This document shows, piece by piece, positions 52,785 through 63,330 of a stretch of 64,000 bases of DNA (position 1 is its first letter; every line of letters begins with the position of its first letter). The notes under the pieces were generated by a model that was given only the letters and a program-made list of their open reading frames with translations, was not told the origin of the DNA and did not search any database. The DNA lies in NCBI GenBank assembly GCA_902702965.1, contig CACRXP010000308.1, forward strand, positions 252,179-316,178, given 5' to 3'. The position numbers were made by a program, and so were the translations under genes. The DNA comes from Spirometra erinaceieuropaei (Eukaryota > Platyhelminthes > Cestoda > Diphyllobothriidea > Diphyllobothriidae).

Positions 52785-55063
52785 AAACAGTACTTGGTTC
52801 ATTTGAGTAGCATTGTCTCAGAGAAAATATTTCTGGGGACCAGGGGTATTAGTTCAGATTCAGACCGTCGAGGGAAAACAGGGGACACAAATAATCATCC
52901 AAGCGTTTCTTGAAGAGTTGCAGGGATGTGGCCTCCACGACTGACTGAGGGAGATCGTTCCATTTCTCCATTACCCTCTGCGTGAAAAACTCAGAACGAA
53001 GATTCAGCCTGGACATTGTTGTCCGTAACTTCATCGAGTGACCACGAAGATTGGGTGAAAGGTGCCACTGAAACATGTCCTCAAATTTAAGTCCATACTC
53101 AAGGCCATGTATTATCTTGTAGACGAGGATAAGATCACCTCTTTGCTGCCTGTAACACAGACGGAGTAAATTAAGGCAATTCAGTCTGTCTGTGTAGGAA
53201 TAGAATTTTAGACCGTTTACCAGCTTTGTTGCACGCCGTTGTACCCGTTCGAGGCATTCTTGGTTTTTTACCAGCCATGGCCGCCATGCTTATATGCCAT
53301 ATTCTAAGTGGGGCCGAACAAATGTGCCGTAAACTCTCCCAGAAAGGTCTTGGTCAAAATTTACGAAAGCCCTTATTATTGCATGGAGCACTCCCATGGC
53401 GTTTTTTGCAACCTTGTGACACTGCAGTGTTGGTTTCAGGTTGTTCTGTATCCAAACCCCGAGATCCTTCTGTGAATATTCTGCGGGGAGCCTTATATCT
53501 TTCAGGTGATAAGTGCTCAGACTCTCATTTGAATGAGAGTTGGTTGGACGCAGATGAAGGACGGCACACTTATCCACATTGAAATCTAGAAGCCATTTCT
53601 TCCACCACGCTTGCAGTCGGTGCAGATTATCTTGAAGGGGTCTCTGATTATTCGGACCCTTAATGACTTGCCAGAGCTTAGCGTCGTCTGCAAACATTAT
53701 TTTGCCGCAGTCGAGTTCCTGAAGGCTGTCGTTAACGTAAAGGATGAAGAGCAATGGTCCCAGAACTGAGCCTTGCGGCACACGACTGGTCACGTTCACC
53801 TATTCTGACAGATCATTATCGACACAGACACGTTGTTTCCGACCAATCAGAAATGCCCTAATCCAGTTCAGAAGATCTCCCCGGATGCCGATGTCGCTCA
53901 ATTTGTGAAGAAGACGTTGGTGCGGGACAGTGTCAAAAGCTTTGCGGAAATCGATTTACACGACATCGACCTAAAAACCCTCTTCTAGTGCCCGGTCCAG
54001 ATCTCCAGACAACCTAGCGGATTTGAGAGGCAGGAGCGTCCTCTCCGGAAGCCATGTTGAAAATCCTGTAAGATGTTATTTTCTTCACAAAATTGCTGTA
54101 TAGCGTTCTTTACTATAGCTTCCATCGTTTTGCAAGGGAGGCAAGTTAAGCTAATAGGTCGAAAGCTGCTTGCTGTCATCCTGCTACCTCCCTTATGCAA
54201 TGGAACGAGGTTAGCTGTCCTCCACTGTGAGGGCAGCCTTCCTGTTCTCATTGACAGCTCAAAGAGAGTCGAAAGAGGCTTTGACAGCTCCGTTGATAGC
54301 TCCTTAAGTATCAGCCCCGGAATTCCGTCGGGTCCAGGAGACTTGTCAGGTTTTATTTGACTGAGGACTCGTCTGACTTCTTCCACGGAAAAGGCGACGG
54401 TTTTAATGACGGCAATATTTTGGCGCATTTGAAGCTCCCGGCTGTCTCGCTCCATTTCAAACTGCTAATTGTCTTCTAGGGACACTTCCGTAAGGACCGA
54501 TTGAAAAAACGGAGACAATAATCGCACTTTCTTTGACCCTTAAACTAATAAGTTTCCGAGGCTATCCTTTAGACACGCAATTTCGTCCATATGCTTCCTC
54601 CTACTAGGATGTACCCGTAAAACTTCTTGGTACATGTAATGGATTCTGCTATCAGTCGACGCTCGAAAGAACTTCTAGCAACCCGTATTTCTTTGCGGCA
54701 TTTATTGCGCTGATCCTTATATTCGGCGAGTGACCTAGGATCTCGAAGTTGTAAATACTTTTCCCAGAGTCTCTGTTTCTTCTTCATGGTCATTTTTGTC
54801 GTCGGATTGACCCACGGCGGTCGCATACATGGTCTTGTCATCTTTATTGGACAATGGGAATCAATCAGACGCTCCATAATCCCGCGAAAGTATTGCCAAA
54901 ATTCGTCTGAATCTTCTGTGTTGACCAACCAGGTTTCCTCCAAAAGAGTGCGTCTCATTGCGTTAAAGTCGCCCTTCCAAATATTTCTGCGCGTATTGAT
55001 TTTTGGTTGTTGGTTTGATAGGAGTGAGCACACGCAGGTAAAAGCAATATCATCGCTTAAACC
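52785..55063 (-). mobile_element. LINE A3' (family A), 5'-truncated, inverted relative to A3
   Basis: Nearly identical in reverse to LINE A3 50385-52666. It starts abruptly inside the endonuclease (GLSDDIAFTC) at 55063, which is ordinary LINE 5' truncation, and its last ~110 bp are found at 47911-48016 on the far side of LINE A3. RT and C-terminal blocks are as in A3 (SPGPDGIPGLILKELS, QHGFRRGRSCLSN, MFADDAKLWQVI, DLGVWIQNNLKPTLQ). It shares the frameshift near 54600 and the stops at 54540-54542, 54465-54467 and 53956-53958 with A3, but has Gln where A3 has the TAG near 51728. Confidence 0.88.
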
Positions 55064-56419
55064 GTGGTCTATTGTCTCATGGTTAGCGAGTCTGGTATCG
55101 CTCGATTCGAAAATGAGTGACCTTAAGACAAAGAGGACTTGAACGTCAGACGAAGTTATCGTGGCATTTGGCATCACGCCCTGCAATTTGGCCTCGAGAT
55201 ATTTGAATTTAGGCGTGCCTATATGTCTGAGTGCGACTCGCCTACTAACGTAGGTTTTACGGATATTTGGGAAGGTCCAACGTTGACCAAATTTGCTAAG
55301 ATGCGAAATTTCAATACGAAGCACAAGGACAAAAATAAAAATTTCATTTAAATTACTGATGTGTCCGAGAATAGCTTAGTTATTTATTTTGTGTGTGCGA
55401 TAATATGCACTTACGGATACCTGTTGCGCCTTTGTCTCCTGCATTGCAAACAGGTCCCTAGTAGGCTGTCGTGTTGACGTATCTGCTATATGGAATTGTA
55501 AGCGCGGGTAGGAATATCACAAGAGGTTAGGCACAGGTTTTCTGCAAACAACTTTCCAGTCATGGCCAACGGTGTTGCTAAGCGGTTGGCCTACGGCATG
55601 ACGCGCGCAGAGACAGTAACATGCGGCTTAAATAAGTGATGAGGGGAATCCTGCATCTAGAACTCTCTCTTCGGCGTCATCCAGTAGAATTCAGTGTCAA
55701 GAGACTGTTAGGTTTATGTGAAACAGAATCGGGCGCAATAGCTCACAACAGTAAAGGAGCCATTAGCACGTGTTATACGCTTCCCTGTCCATACATTTTA
55801 GGTCATAATATTACTGAACCAATAAGTGATCAACAAACATCCCATCTTAGTTGGAGTCTGATAAGGCGGCATTCAAAGTAGAACTTGAATCTTTGACATG
55901 TGCTCTAGATGATTGAGTTATCTCGTCAGTTTTCAGACGTCAAATCCAAGGATTGGGCGCACCATGATAGTTTAAATGTGCGCTTGATTGATTACATGTG
56001 TTAACGGTTCTGGCAACAGAAGCTGCATAGTCGATCTCTTATTTCACTCTTAAGCACTACTCAACTGTCCTAGTCCGTCCATCATCTGATTCTGACATGG
56101 ACACATAGAGATGCAAAGATGCAAAAATGCATTTGTCCTTAAATAATTTCGGAAGGCAGAGTGGTTGACTGGACGTTCTTGCAGAAAAAAACTTCTTCTG
56201 CATTTGTCGAAGGTCTTTTTGATAAATCTGAGACAGATAGACGCTTGCAGCGTACAAGCGGCAAGAGTAAGTGCAGTCTGAGCGCCTAAACCACCAAGTC
56301 AAATTCTAGTGTCGGAAAGAGAAGACAGAAGACACCAGAATGAGGGATTTATTGTGCGCAGAACCCGGTGTTGTCCTCTCAGGCGGCAGTGGCCACTGGC
56401 GAAGCTAGGGCTGTAGTGG
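55064..56419. other. Unassigned DNA
   Basis: The flank of LINE A3'. No recognised gene; short frames only (for example 55636-55881 plus, 56057-56302 minus) without motifs. Confidence 0.4.
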
Positions 56420-56531
56420 GCAGCCATCGTGGCCGGTCTGGCGTCACTGTTCGAGATATCGCTGCCTCTAGGTCAATCACCCCTTGCAGCGAGGTCTCGA
56501 ACAGTGACGCCAGACCGGCCACGATGGCTGC
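56420..56531. repeat. Perfect 37-bp inverted repeat (hairpin)
   Basis: Arms 56420-56456 and 56495-56531 are exact reverse complements (GC-rich, beginning GCAGCCATCGTGG and ending in its complement), with a 38-nt centre that holds a further 6-bp pair (CGCTGC 56460-56465, GCAGCG 56486-56491). Flanking bases show weaker outer pairing (CTGTAGTGGGCAG near 56411-56423 against CTGCCCACTAT near 56568-56578). A transcript of either strand would fold into a long hairpin. No transposase or terminal features identify it as a known MITE. Confidence 0.85.
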
Positions 56532-57967
56532 CGACTATATGCTCTCCTCACTGCCACCTCTACGCTGCCCACTATCCTAGAATAATTATATTCCGCCCAG
56601 ATTACCTAAGAATTTAATAATTTCGCAGTGATTGTTTTGGATGAAAAGGAAGGATTTTCTGCCAATAAGTAACATCCCTACGTGGCTTTCCGCAGTACCT
56701 GCTCTTATAAAGGCAACCACTATTGAAATCCCTTTTATATTTCTGAATGTTTGCTTATCCCCACACAACTTTATTAAGAGGGGATGTTTTCCCCTTACTC
56801 CGGCGCTCACTGTGTTTGTTTACTTAGATGGAACGGCATCGGCATCAGGGGCATTTCTAATGACTGTGTATGGTAGCATTTGACGCATTAGCAGGTTATC
56901 AGCATGTTAGGTTCGTGATGGCTGACAAACTATTTGAGGAAGTAGGGCGTAACTGAAAGTAAACGTAGGCGGAGCGTACGCGAGCTTGACGTTTTCCTAA
57001 GTGCTTTTGCGAATTCAGCCACGCATGTACCATGTAATGAACCCTTTTCTTCTGTGTTTACTCTGTTCTTAACGAAACCAATTCTGGCAAACTATTTCAT
57101 GCATTTCTTGTCGTGATATTTGAACATAGAGTGTATTGGTCTGGCTGCCGATGATTACCTGCAGTTATTTCGTAACCCCAACCGAGAATGGTGTATGAGA
57201 TGGAGAGACCGACTTCTTCAGAAACGCTCCTAGCCTGTGGTATAGGCTAGAAAATCTCAGAATGATATATTTCGGTCCACTCTTGGACAATTTACATGAA
57301 TAACGCTTCGCTCGGCATAAATTATCTTGCCTGTTTGCTACAAAGCGTCTCGATAAGCATGCTTTGAGTCCTTCTGCAAATACATCTGTGGTTAAAGCCC
57401 GAAACAGACTAACGTAGATGCTAAGGACCAAGACGAGGGTTAAATTGTTGTTTAGCAGAGGTTGTTGAGAACGCTCAACCATAACAAGTACGAAAAATGA
57501 GAAATAGGTAGCAAGCCAAAGCGCAAACTCACGCTACGACGATTAGCATTCATGCCGCCTCAAGTTTATACATCTATAAAAGTTTTATCAGTGTGCAATG
57601 TGGAGCAGGTCTGTTATTGTACGCCTAGATGCGGCTTGCCACCGTGCAAGCAACCTGCGTCCCTATCCACCTCCGTGTGTCATGACTGTGACATGACAAC
57701 GGGTTAAACTAGGGGTGAAGTATAGGGTGCGGACGAACAAGAGTTTACTATCCCTTAAACGAATTCGCACGAAAAGCATCGCCCCTTCTCTGACCCTGCT
57801 ACGGATCACATTGTGGAAATCATCGGAAATGGAGGTCGAACAGTTTTGAATTAATAGGCGTTTGGTCTCTCGATATTGAAGCCCTGTACTGATATTAAAT
57901 TTGTTCCTTTCGCAAGGATTTGGGATTACAGCCGCATCAGTCGGAAATAGGTGTGCTTTGAGTGAAA
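56532..57967. other. Unassigned DNA
   Basis: No recognised gene. A minus frame at 57165-57482 (105 codons, with one hydrophobic stretch LTLVLVLSIYVSLF) has no motif or support. Confidence 0.4.
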
Positions 57968-58040
57968 TAGAATAGAATACGTTTATTGTAGCACCCCTTG
58001 GACACTGTCAGTCCCCTTTTAACTCAGGAAAAAAACCTAA
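57968..58040 (-). mobile_element. Short retroelement 3'-end-like tail
   Basis: On the minus strand the sequence ends GGGGTGCTACAATAAACG followed by (TATTC)n at 57968-57980. A conserved-looking block followed by a short pentanucleotide tail has the form of a LINE or SINE 3' terminus. Its family is not identified and it has no coding part. Confidence 0.35.
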
Positions 58041-58919
58041 AATAAACTCGTGAATTTCAACTTTACTTTGACTTCATTTGTTTCGGATGTCTGGTTGGCC
58101 AAAAGAGCGCAAATTGAGAGTTTGTTTTAAGTTAAAAAAAACCTCCTTTCTAAGGAAAAATGATAACAAAATTTTCCAAAAAATAACGATATGTACAATA
58201 TAAAATTGAAGTTTGCAGTTTGGTAGTTTGTGGAGGCATGAATAATATGTCCTTCACGGCAATTGATTAACTTTGATGTCGGCCTGGCCTTGAAATTATT
58301 TTCCTGTTGGGTAAATCTCGGTGTGCTCTAGTTGCTGGTTGCCAGTCTATCTGGTCAGCTGTAAGGGCGCGGTCGCACAGTTCCTACGTGTTTTTCAGGA
58401 TGCTTACCATAGTTGTATGGACTAAGAGCTGGAAAAGATGAATATATATTAGGAGTAAGAAGCATTCAATGGTAAGTCACAATCAAAACTGTCAGAATAC
58501 TATTGAATCATGTATCATATTGTTCTTGTTAATGTGAAATTATAGGAGTATTGGTCGACTGTTTACTATGACCTAATATAGTTCTATAAATGTTTAATAT
58601 GGCCTTTATGTACGCAAACGCACGACTAATATGCAGGGTTTTATCGAAGGGTATATTTTTATTAGCTTTATAAGGGATATTTACTGTTAGGTGACATAGC
58701 TGATGAAAATGAGAAAGGGAGTAAAGAAAGAATATAACTATCTGTTCTATGTTTATCAATGATGCTATCTTTTATAAATTTGATTATTTTTAGTGCTATG
58801 TTCCGGTATTTTCAAATCGGCTGGCATCATCAGAGCCCTTTTGGACCAAATTCTATATGAAAGAATTGACTTGAAAAAATAATGTGTATTGAAATTGAAA
58901 GGAATGTCCTAGTTTTTAT
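58041..58919. other. Unassigned AT-rich DNA
   Basis: No gene recognised. It may include the 3' UTR of LINE D at its right end, whose border I could not place. A CTGATGA at 58830-58836 (minus) lacks the rest of a hammerhead core. Confidence 0.35.
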
Positions 58920-58930
58920 CTTAAACTCGA

Positions 58931-61440
58931 TTAGGGTTCGCCTTTTCGGATAAAACCTGGAAGAGAATTCCAGATAGTCGCATATCTTATGGAGTACAAA
59001 TTTGACCGTTGGGACTTTGTGAGTTGGGGAAACCTTATAATATCCTCGATAGTTCTGGTGTTACTAGGGGCGTTTTGGTTGGTAACTAAATTCATTTTGA
59101 GAATATCTTGGTCGTGGGAGACCATTTTGAAGTCTTCTGATTCAGAGGGATTGAAGAGCGTATTTATGATATAGTTCTAAGTATGAACCCTGGATGCCAT
59201 ATGAATCCACACAGGGGAGTGGATTTCGGTGATATTTGTTGGACGTGGGGAGATAAATCAAGGGTTTTTATATAGCTGATTGCTAAATCTTTCACCGATT
59301 GGGCCTCTGTTATTTCATTATCCTCAAATATTATGGGGGGGGGGAAGTTTTTGTGGGCCAAATATCAGGAGATGGCATTTTTCAGGTGAAAAGGGCATCT
59401 GCCACTGACTACTCCATTCGCTGAGTTTTCTGAGATGAGTTGCAATGGTTATATGAATATAGACTACTGTATTTCCGTTATATGCATATGCAATTTTAAG
59501 GTCGTCCGCATATAAAAACGTCTTAGCTGAGACAGTTATGGACGATAAGTCGTGAATATATATAAGAAATAGAAGGGGGCCTAGGATAGTGCCTTGAAGT
59601 ACTCCACTGGTAATAGGGGATGGTTCTGAGACGACTTTTCGAATTTGCCCCACCTGGTATCGGTTTTGAAGATAAGGTTTAAGAGAATCGGGTAGAAGTG
59701 GCCTTATTCCATGACTTTTTAGCTTTATCAGTAGTCTTTTATGGGGGACTTTGTCAAAGGCCTTTCTTAGATCGAAGTATATTGAAGCTACTGTGCTCCC
59801 ATCATGTCTATTGCTGGAAACGAATTCCAAAAAAGTAAGGTGGCAGGACTGACATGACTTTTTAGGTAAAAATGCATGTTGAAAGGAGGGAATGAGGTTG
59901 GCGTTCATGAGATAGTCTAGCAATTGGCTATATATTATTTTCTAGAGGATTTTAGCTATATCCGGTGTTTGGTAAACAACACGATAGTTTTGGGTATGAT
60001 ATCGGTTGCCGCTTTTAAATATGGGCACAATGGTCGAGTGTTTCCACATGTCCGGAAAAATTGCATTTGACTGGAGTAGGGTGAATAACTTAGATAGGAG
60101 TATTGGAGCATATGACATATGCTTCAGAATACATGGTGGGATTTTGTCTGTCCCATAGGACTTGGTGTTTGATAGTTGTTTGATGGCTACTTTAACAGTT
60201 TCTTCACTAAAATGGATCTCACTAAGGATGCGTTCAGTCATCTCGGTCGGTTGGGGGATGGTTCTCTCTTCGACTGTGTAGTTAGCTGAGAAGTATCTGT
60301 TGAGTAAGTTTACTATTTGTTTATCATTGGTTATAACTTGCCCTCATTCATTAATAATAGTTCGTGTTCCTGACTGTCGTTGATTACTCAATAGTTTCTG
60401 AAACAGCTGAGCAGTTCGTTCGGGGGATTCTAGTGTCCGATGTTCTGTATATGTATATATATGCTGCTATGGTCTTTTGTGTTTCTATTTTCGGGACTAG
60501 GTCGTGAATTTCCCTAATTCGTCGAATGGTGGAAAAATAACTCACAGAGGGGTCGCGTAGCTGTTTTTGTAGCTTTTTTAGTTTATTTGTAAGGAAGTTC
60601 GGGATTGGTTATTTCTTATACGGAAGTCTTTCGTCTATCAAGGTATCTCGAATTACAAATAGGACAGAGTATAATAGGTTAACTGCTTCCATAGGGCATG
60701 TTGTAAGAAGATATGGGCTCCAGTCCAATGATGTGATATGAAGTCCTCGTCAAGTTTTTTTCGGTTTAGTCGGGTGTTACTAAAATGGGGTGCTGGTTTT
60801 GCTTTTAAGGGCAGTGTTGATAATATTGCTTTGTGGTCACTTTTAAAGGTTGCGCAGTCCTAGTGCATATAGAGGGTCCAGATATCGTGGGTGAAAATAA
60901 CTTCTACTATCTTGTTTCCTCGGTAGGGTTTGTCAACTATTTGTGTACAGTTATTAAAGATAACTGAAGACAAGAATTTTTCGTGCCTGGTAATTGCTGA
61001 TAATTCGGTTTAGATCGCCTGCAATTATCTTATATTCAGTTTTTATGTTAGCCATATTGCTTATTAAGAGGTTGAGGCTTGTGTCATCACTACTACATTC
61101 TGGAGGGGAGTAGAGGCATCCGACTAGTATGTTTTCCTGGGCATGAGATTTTAGTGTTGCAAAACACGCTTATCCAGCATAGGTTTCGGTTGGGACATCA
61201 ATACCACTTTGCTCAATGCTAGTTTTGATGTAGATAAGACAACCTCCGCCTCGTTTTTTAACACGGTCCTGTCGATAGAAATTATAATTTGGGACATATA
61301 GCGAAGCATTCGATATAAGTTCATTTGCCAATGTTTCTGTAATGCAAATTACATCGGGGTTATATATTTCAACAAAAGTTCTAAGTTGGGGTATTTTGTT
61401 GACAATCGATCTCGAATTTATAAGAGCTATCCTTAGGATG
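58931..61440 (-). pseudogene. LINE D ORF2, endonuclease / reverse transcriptase remnant
   Basis: Endonuclease (about 61440-60970): LINSRSIVNKIPQLRTFVEI, NPDVICITETLANELI, KRGGGCLIYIKTSIE, LVGCLYSPPECSSDD and KIIAGDLNRI. RT: LSNTKSYGTDKIPPCIL (60241-59942), FPDMWKHSTIVPIFKSGNRY, QHAFLPKKSCQSCHLTFLEF, YFDLRKAFDKVPHKRLLIKL, SGVLQGTILGPLLFLIYIHD and FLYADDLKIAYAYN (59923-59324), and a C-terminus with YATIWNSLPGFIRKG near 58940. Breaks occur in nearly every block (stops near 61190, 60600, 59935; frame changes near 59350 and 59150). The linker between the endonuclease and RT (60241-60970) is unreadable in one frame. Confidence 0.82.
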
Positions 61441-61620
61441 TCGGATATGGAAGAGGTGGGCTGTGATAAAAAAAAGGATTTCTGGGGGTACTTTGAGTGA
61501 CTGATGGACTAAATGGAGGTAGGTGTGTGGTTCTTGGAGGATATGGTGATGCGTATGGCGTAGTGTTAGTGCATGGGCTAGTGTATATGGAATGAGGGTA
61601 CATATGTGGAGCTGCGTTAA

Positions 61621-62770
61621 CTAGGTGGTAATTGTACCTAAATGGTGTTTCAGTTGGGGAGGTGTAAAAGCCAAAGTAATTTGTAGGGTTGTAATTAGGT
61701 GGTAAGGAGTTTGGAATGCTAGAGTGGTTCGGCTTATTCCTATGCCATTTTGGGGAGTCGAGATGCCGTTATAGAAGGTTGTTTGTTTTTGGTTAGAGTT
61801 TGGTGGGCTTCTATTTGTTATGTCAACATACCTAGGACGTTTTGGTTGTGTTGGTGTGATAAGTAAGGCCTTTTGGTTTATGTGTCTTGTTTGGCAGTCG
61901 TTTTCTAGTACTGATTGATCGGTATTGGGGGATGTAGTAAAACTTATACTGCTATCTAAGGGTGTCACATGACTCGGTCCGGGATATGCATCATCGTTTT
62001 GTTCTGGTTGAACGTTGTTATTTTGTTGTGCCTCCCTAGTTTGTTTCTGACCAGCAGTCCTAAATACTTCTGCAGTTGCGCGATTTTTTATCATGAGAAC
62101 TAGAGTCAGAAGTATTTCCTGGAGGTCCTTCCGCGGGGGCTGTGGGTTTATCATTTAGTTTACACTGGCTTGTGTATTTCTTTTTATTGGTGCTAGTAGT
62201 AGAAGTAATGGCTAAAGGTTCAGTTGAGGGACCGAAGTGCTGATTATCGTATTTGTAGCTGGTGTCTTTTTCCGAGGTTTACGTCTTTGCATAGGTGTCA
62301 AATCTGGACCTATACATGAGTTTAGGTTCCGCAGATTTCTGTTTACTGCGGAATTTTGTAGGACAATCTTAGCTTCCGCCTGTGAGTAGAAGGTTACTAA
62401 GACGGGTTTATTTTTGCTTCTGGAGTGAAGTCTTTTAATTTTAACTACTCTGATGTGTAAGCCACACGAATGTATAAAATTTTGAATTTATGGTGTCGGC
62501 TTAACGGATAATTAAATTGAGCCTGCGTTTCGATCTATCCGCGAGTTCTGACGAAACTAAGTGTATAATCGATTCGATTTCTGGTAGGCTCGTTAGGCTG
62601 TTCGTGAATCTATTTGAGTCTGTTAGTGAATCGAGAATCGTAAGAATATGTTCATGTTTCTAGATGAACTTCTGTAAACGGACGATGGCCGAAAGATCTA
62701 CTTTGTCGACAGCAAACGTAACATCGGTCATGGATAAATGGAGAGAGTGTAATGGATTTATGTGTTATTT
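61621..62770 (-). pseudogene. LINE D ORF1 remnant
   Basis: Frame 62154-61621 is Gln/Asn/Pro/Thr-rich (QTREAQQNNNVQPEQNDD and PPNSNQKQTTFYNG). Upstream to about 62770, in several frames, EHILTILDSLTD and ELADRSKRRLNLIIR resemble LLTILDGNIS and ESRDRQKRSYNFLLKNVP in LINE B ORF1. So the same ORF1 type is inferred. Many stops. Confidence 0.55.
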
Positions 62771-63330
62771 TCGACAGATAATAAAAATCGACGCAAAATC
62801 GACGCAGAAATATGTCAAATATTTCAGTTATAAATGAATTTCAACTTATCTCGAGTCAAAGGATTTTGAATTGTTGTGCACAAACGGGCTGCGTATGGGC
62901 TGCCTGACGGAATTACCGTCTTTGCAAATTTAGGGTAATTTCGATAAACAATTGTTCCAACTGCATCCCAAAACGCAATTTTTTGTATACCTAAGCAAGT
63001 CCCCAAGGAACTAATGCGAGTGATTGTTTACAACAAGTCATTGTAAACAAACAATATTCTTGGTTCTGTTCTGTAGGAGTCTCCACCTACATAGTTATTG
63101 GCCATAAAGTTTGCGAAATATCATCGGCACCTTCAGTCGTCACTCCGCCATAAGCCATTAACGTTGTTGGTGATTCGCGTTGGAGGGGAAGAAGCCTGCC
63201 GTTCTCAATAGTTCAGTTAATTTTTGAAACTCTATCATTTAATTTAACGGACCATCGCCATCTCTTGGCCTACCTTGCTACGGTGCATGCAATGGCGGTA
63301 AGAAAGACAGTACTTTTATTTAGTATCAGT
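62771..63330. other. Unassigned DNA
   Basis: No recognised gene; a 60-codon minus frame at 62824-63006 has no motif. It separates LINE D from the LINE A4 tail. Confidence 0.4.

Larger units (their letters stand above)
58920..62770 (-). mobile_element. LINE D (CR1-like, relative of family B), decayed
   Basis: A minus-strand LINE with an ORF1 remnant (about 62770-61621) and an ORF2 remnant (about 61440-58931). The organisation follows family B (ORF1 with a low-complexity Pro/Asn/Gln-rich tail, ORF2 endonuclease-RT), but sequence is well diverged and more broken. The 3' end is not clearly defined. Confidence 0.75.

Noticed and set aside
50385..55063. Twin priming or segmental inverted duplication as the origin of the A3/A3' arms
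   Set aside because: The missing 3' end of A3' is present at 47911-48016 on the other side of A3, so insertion of one LINE into another explains the layout.
58830..58836. Second hammerhead candidate (CTGATGA on the minus strand)
   Set aside because: The sequence after it lacks a GAAA box and a convincing stem II.
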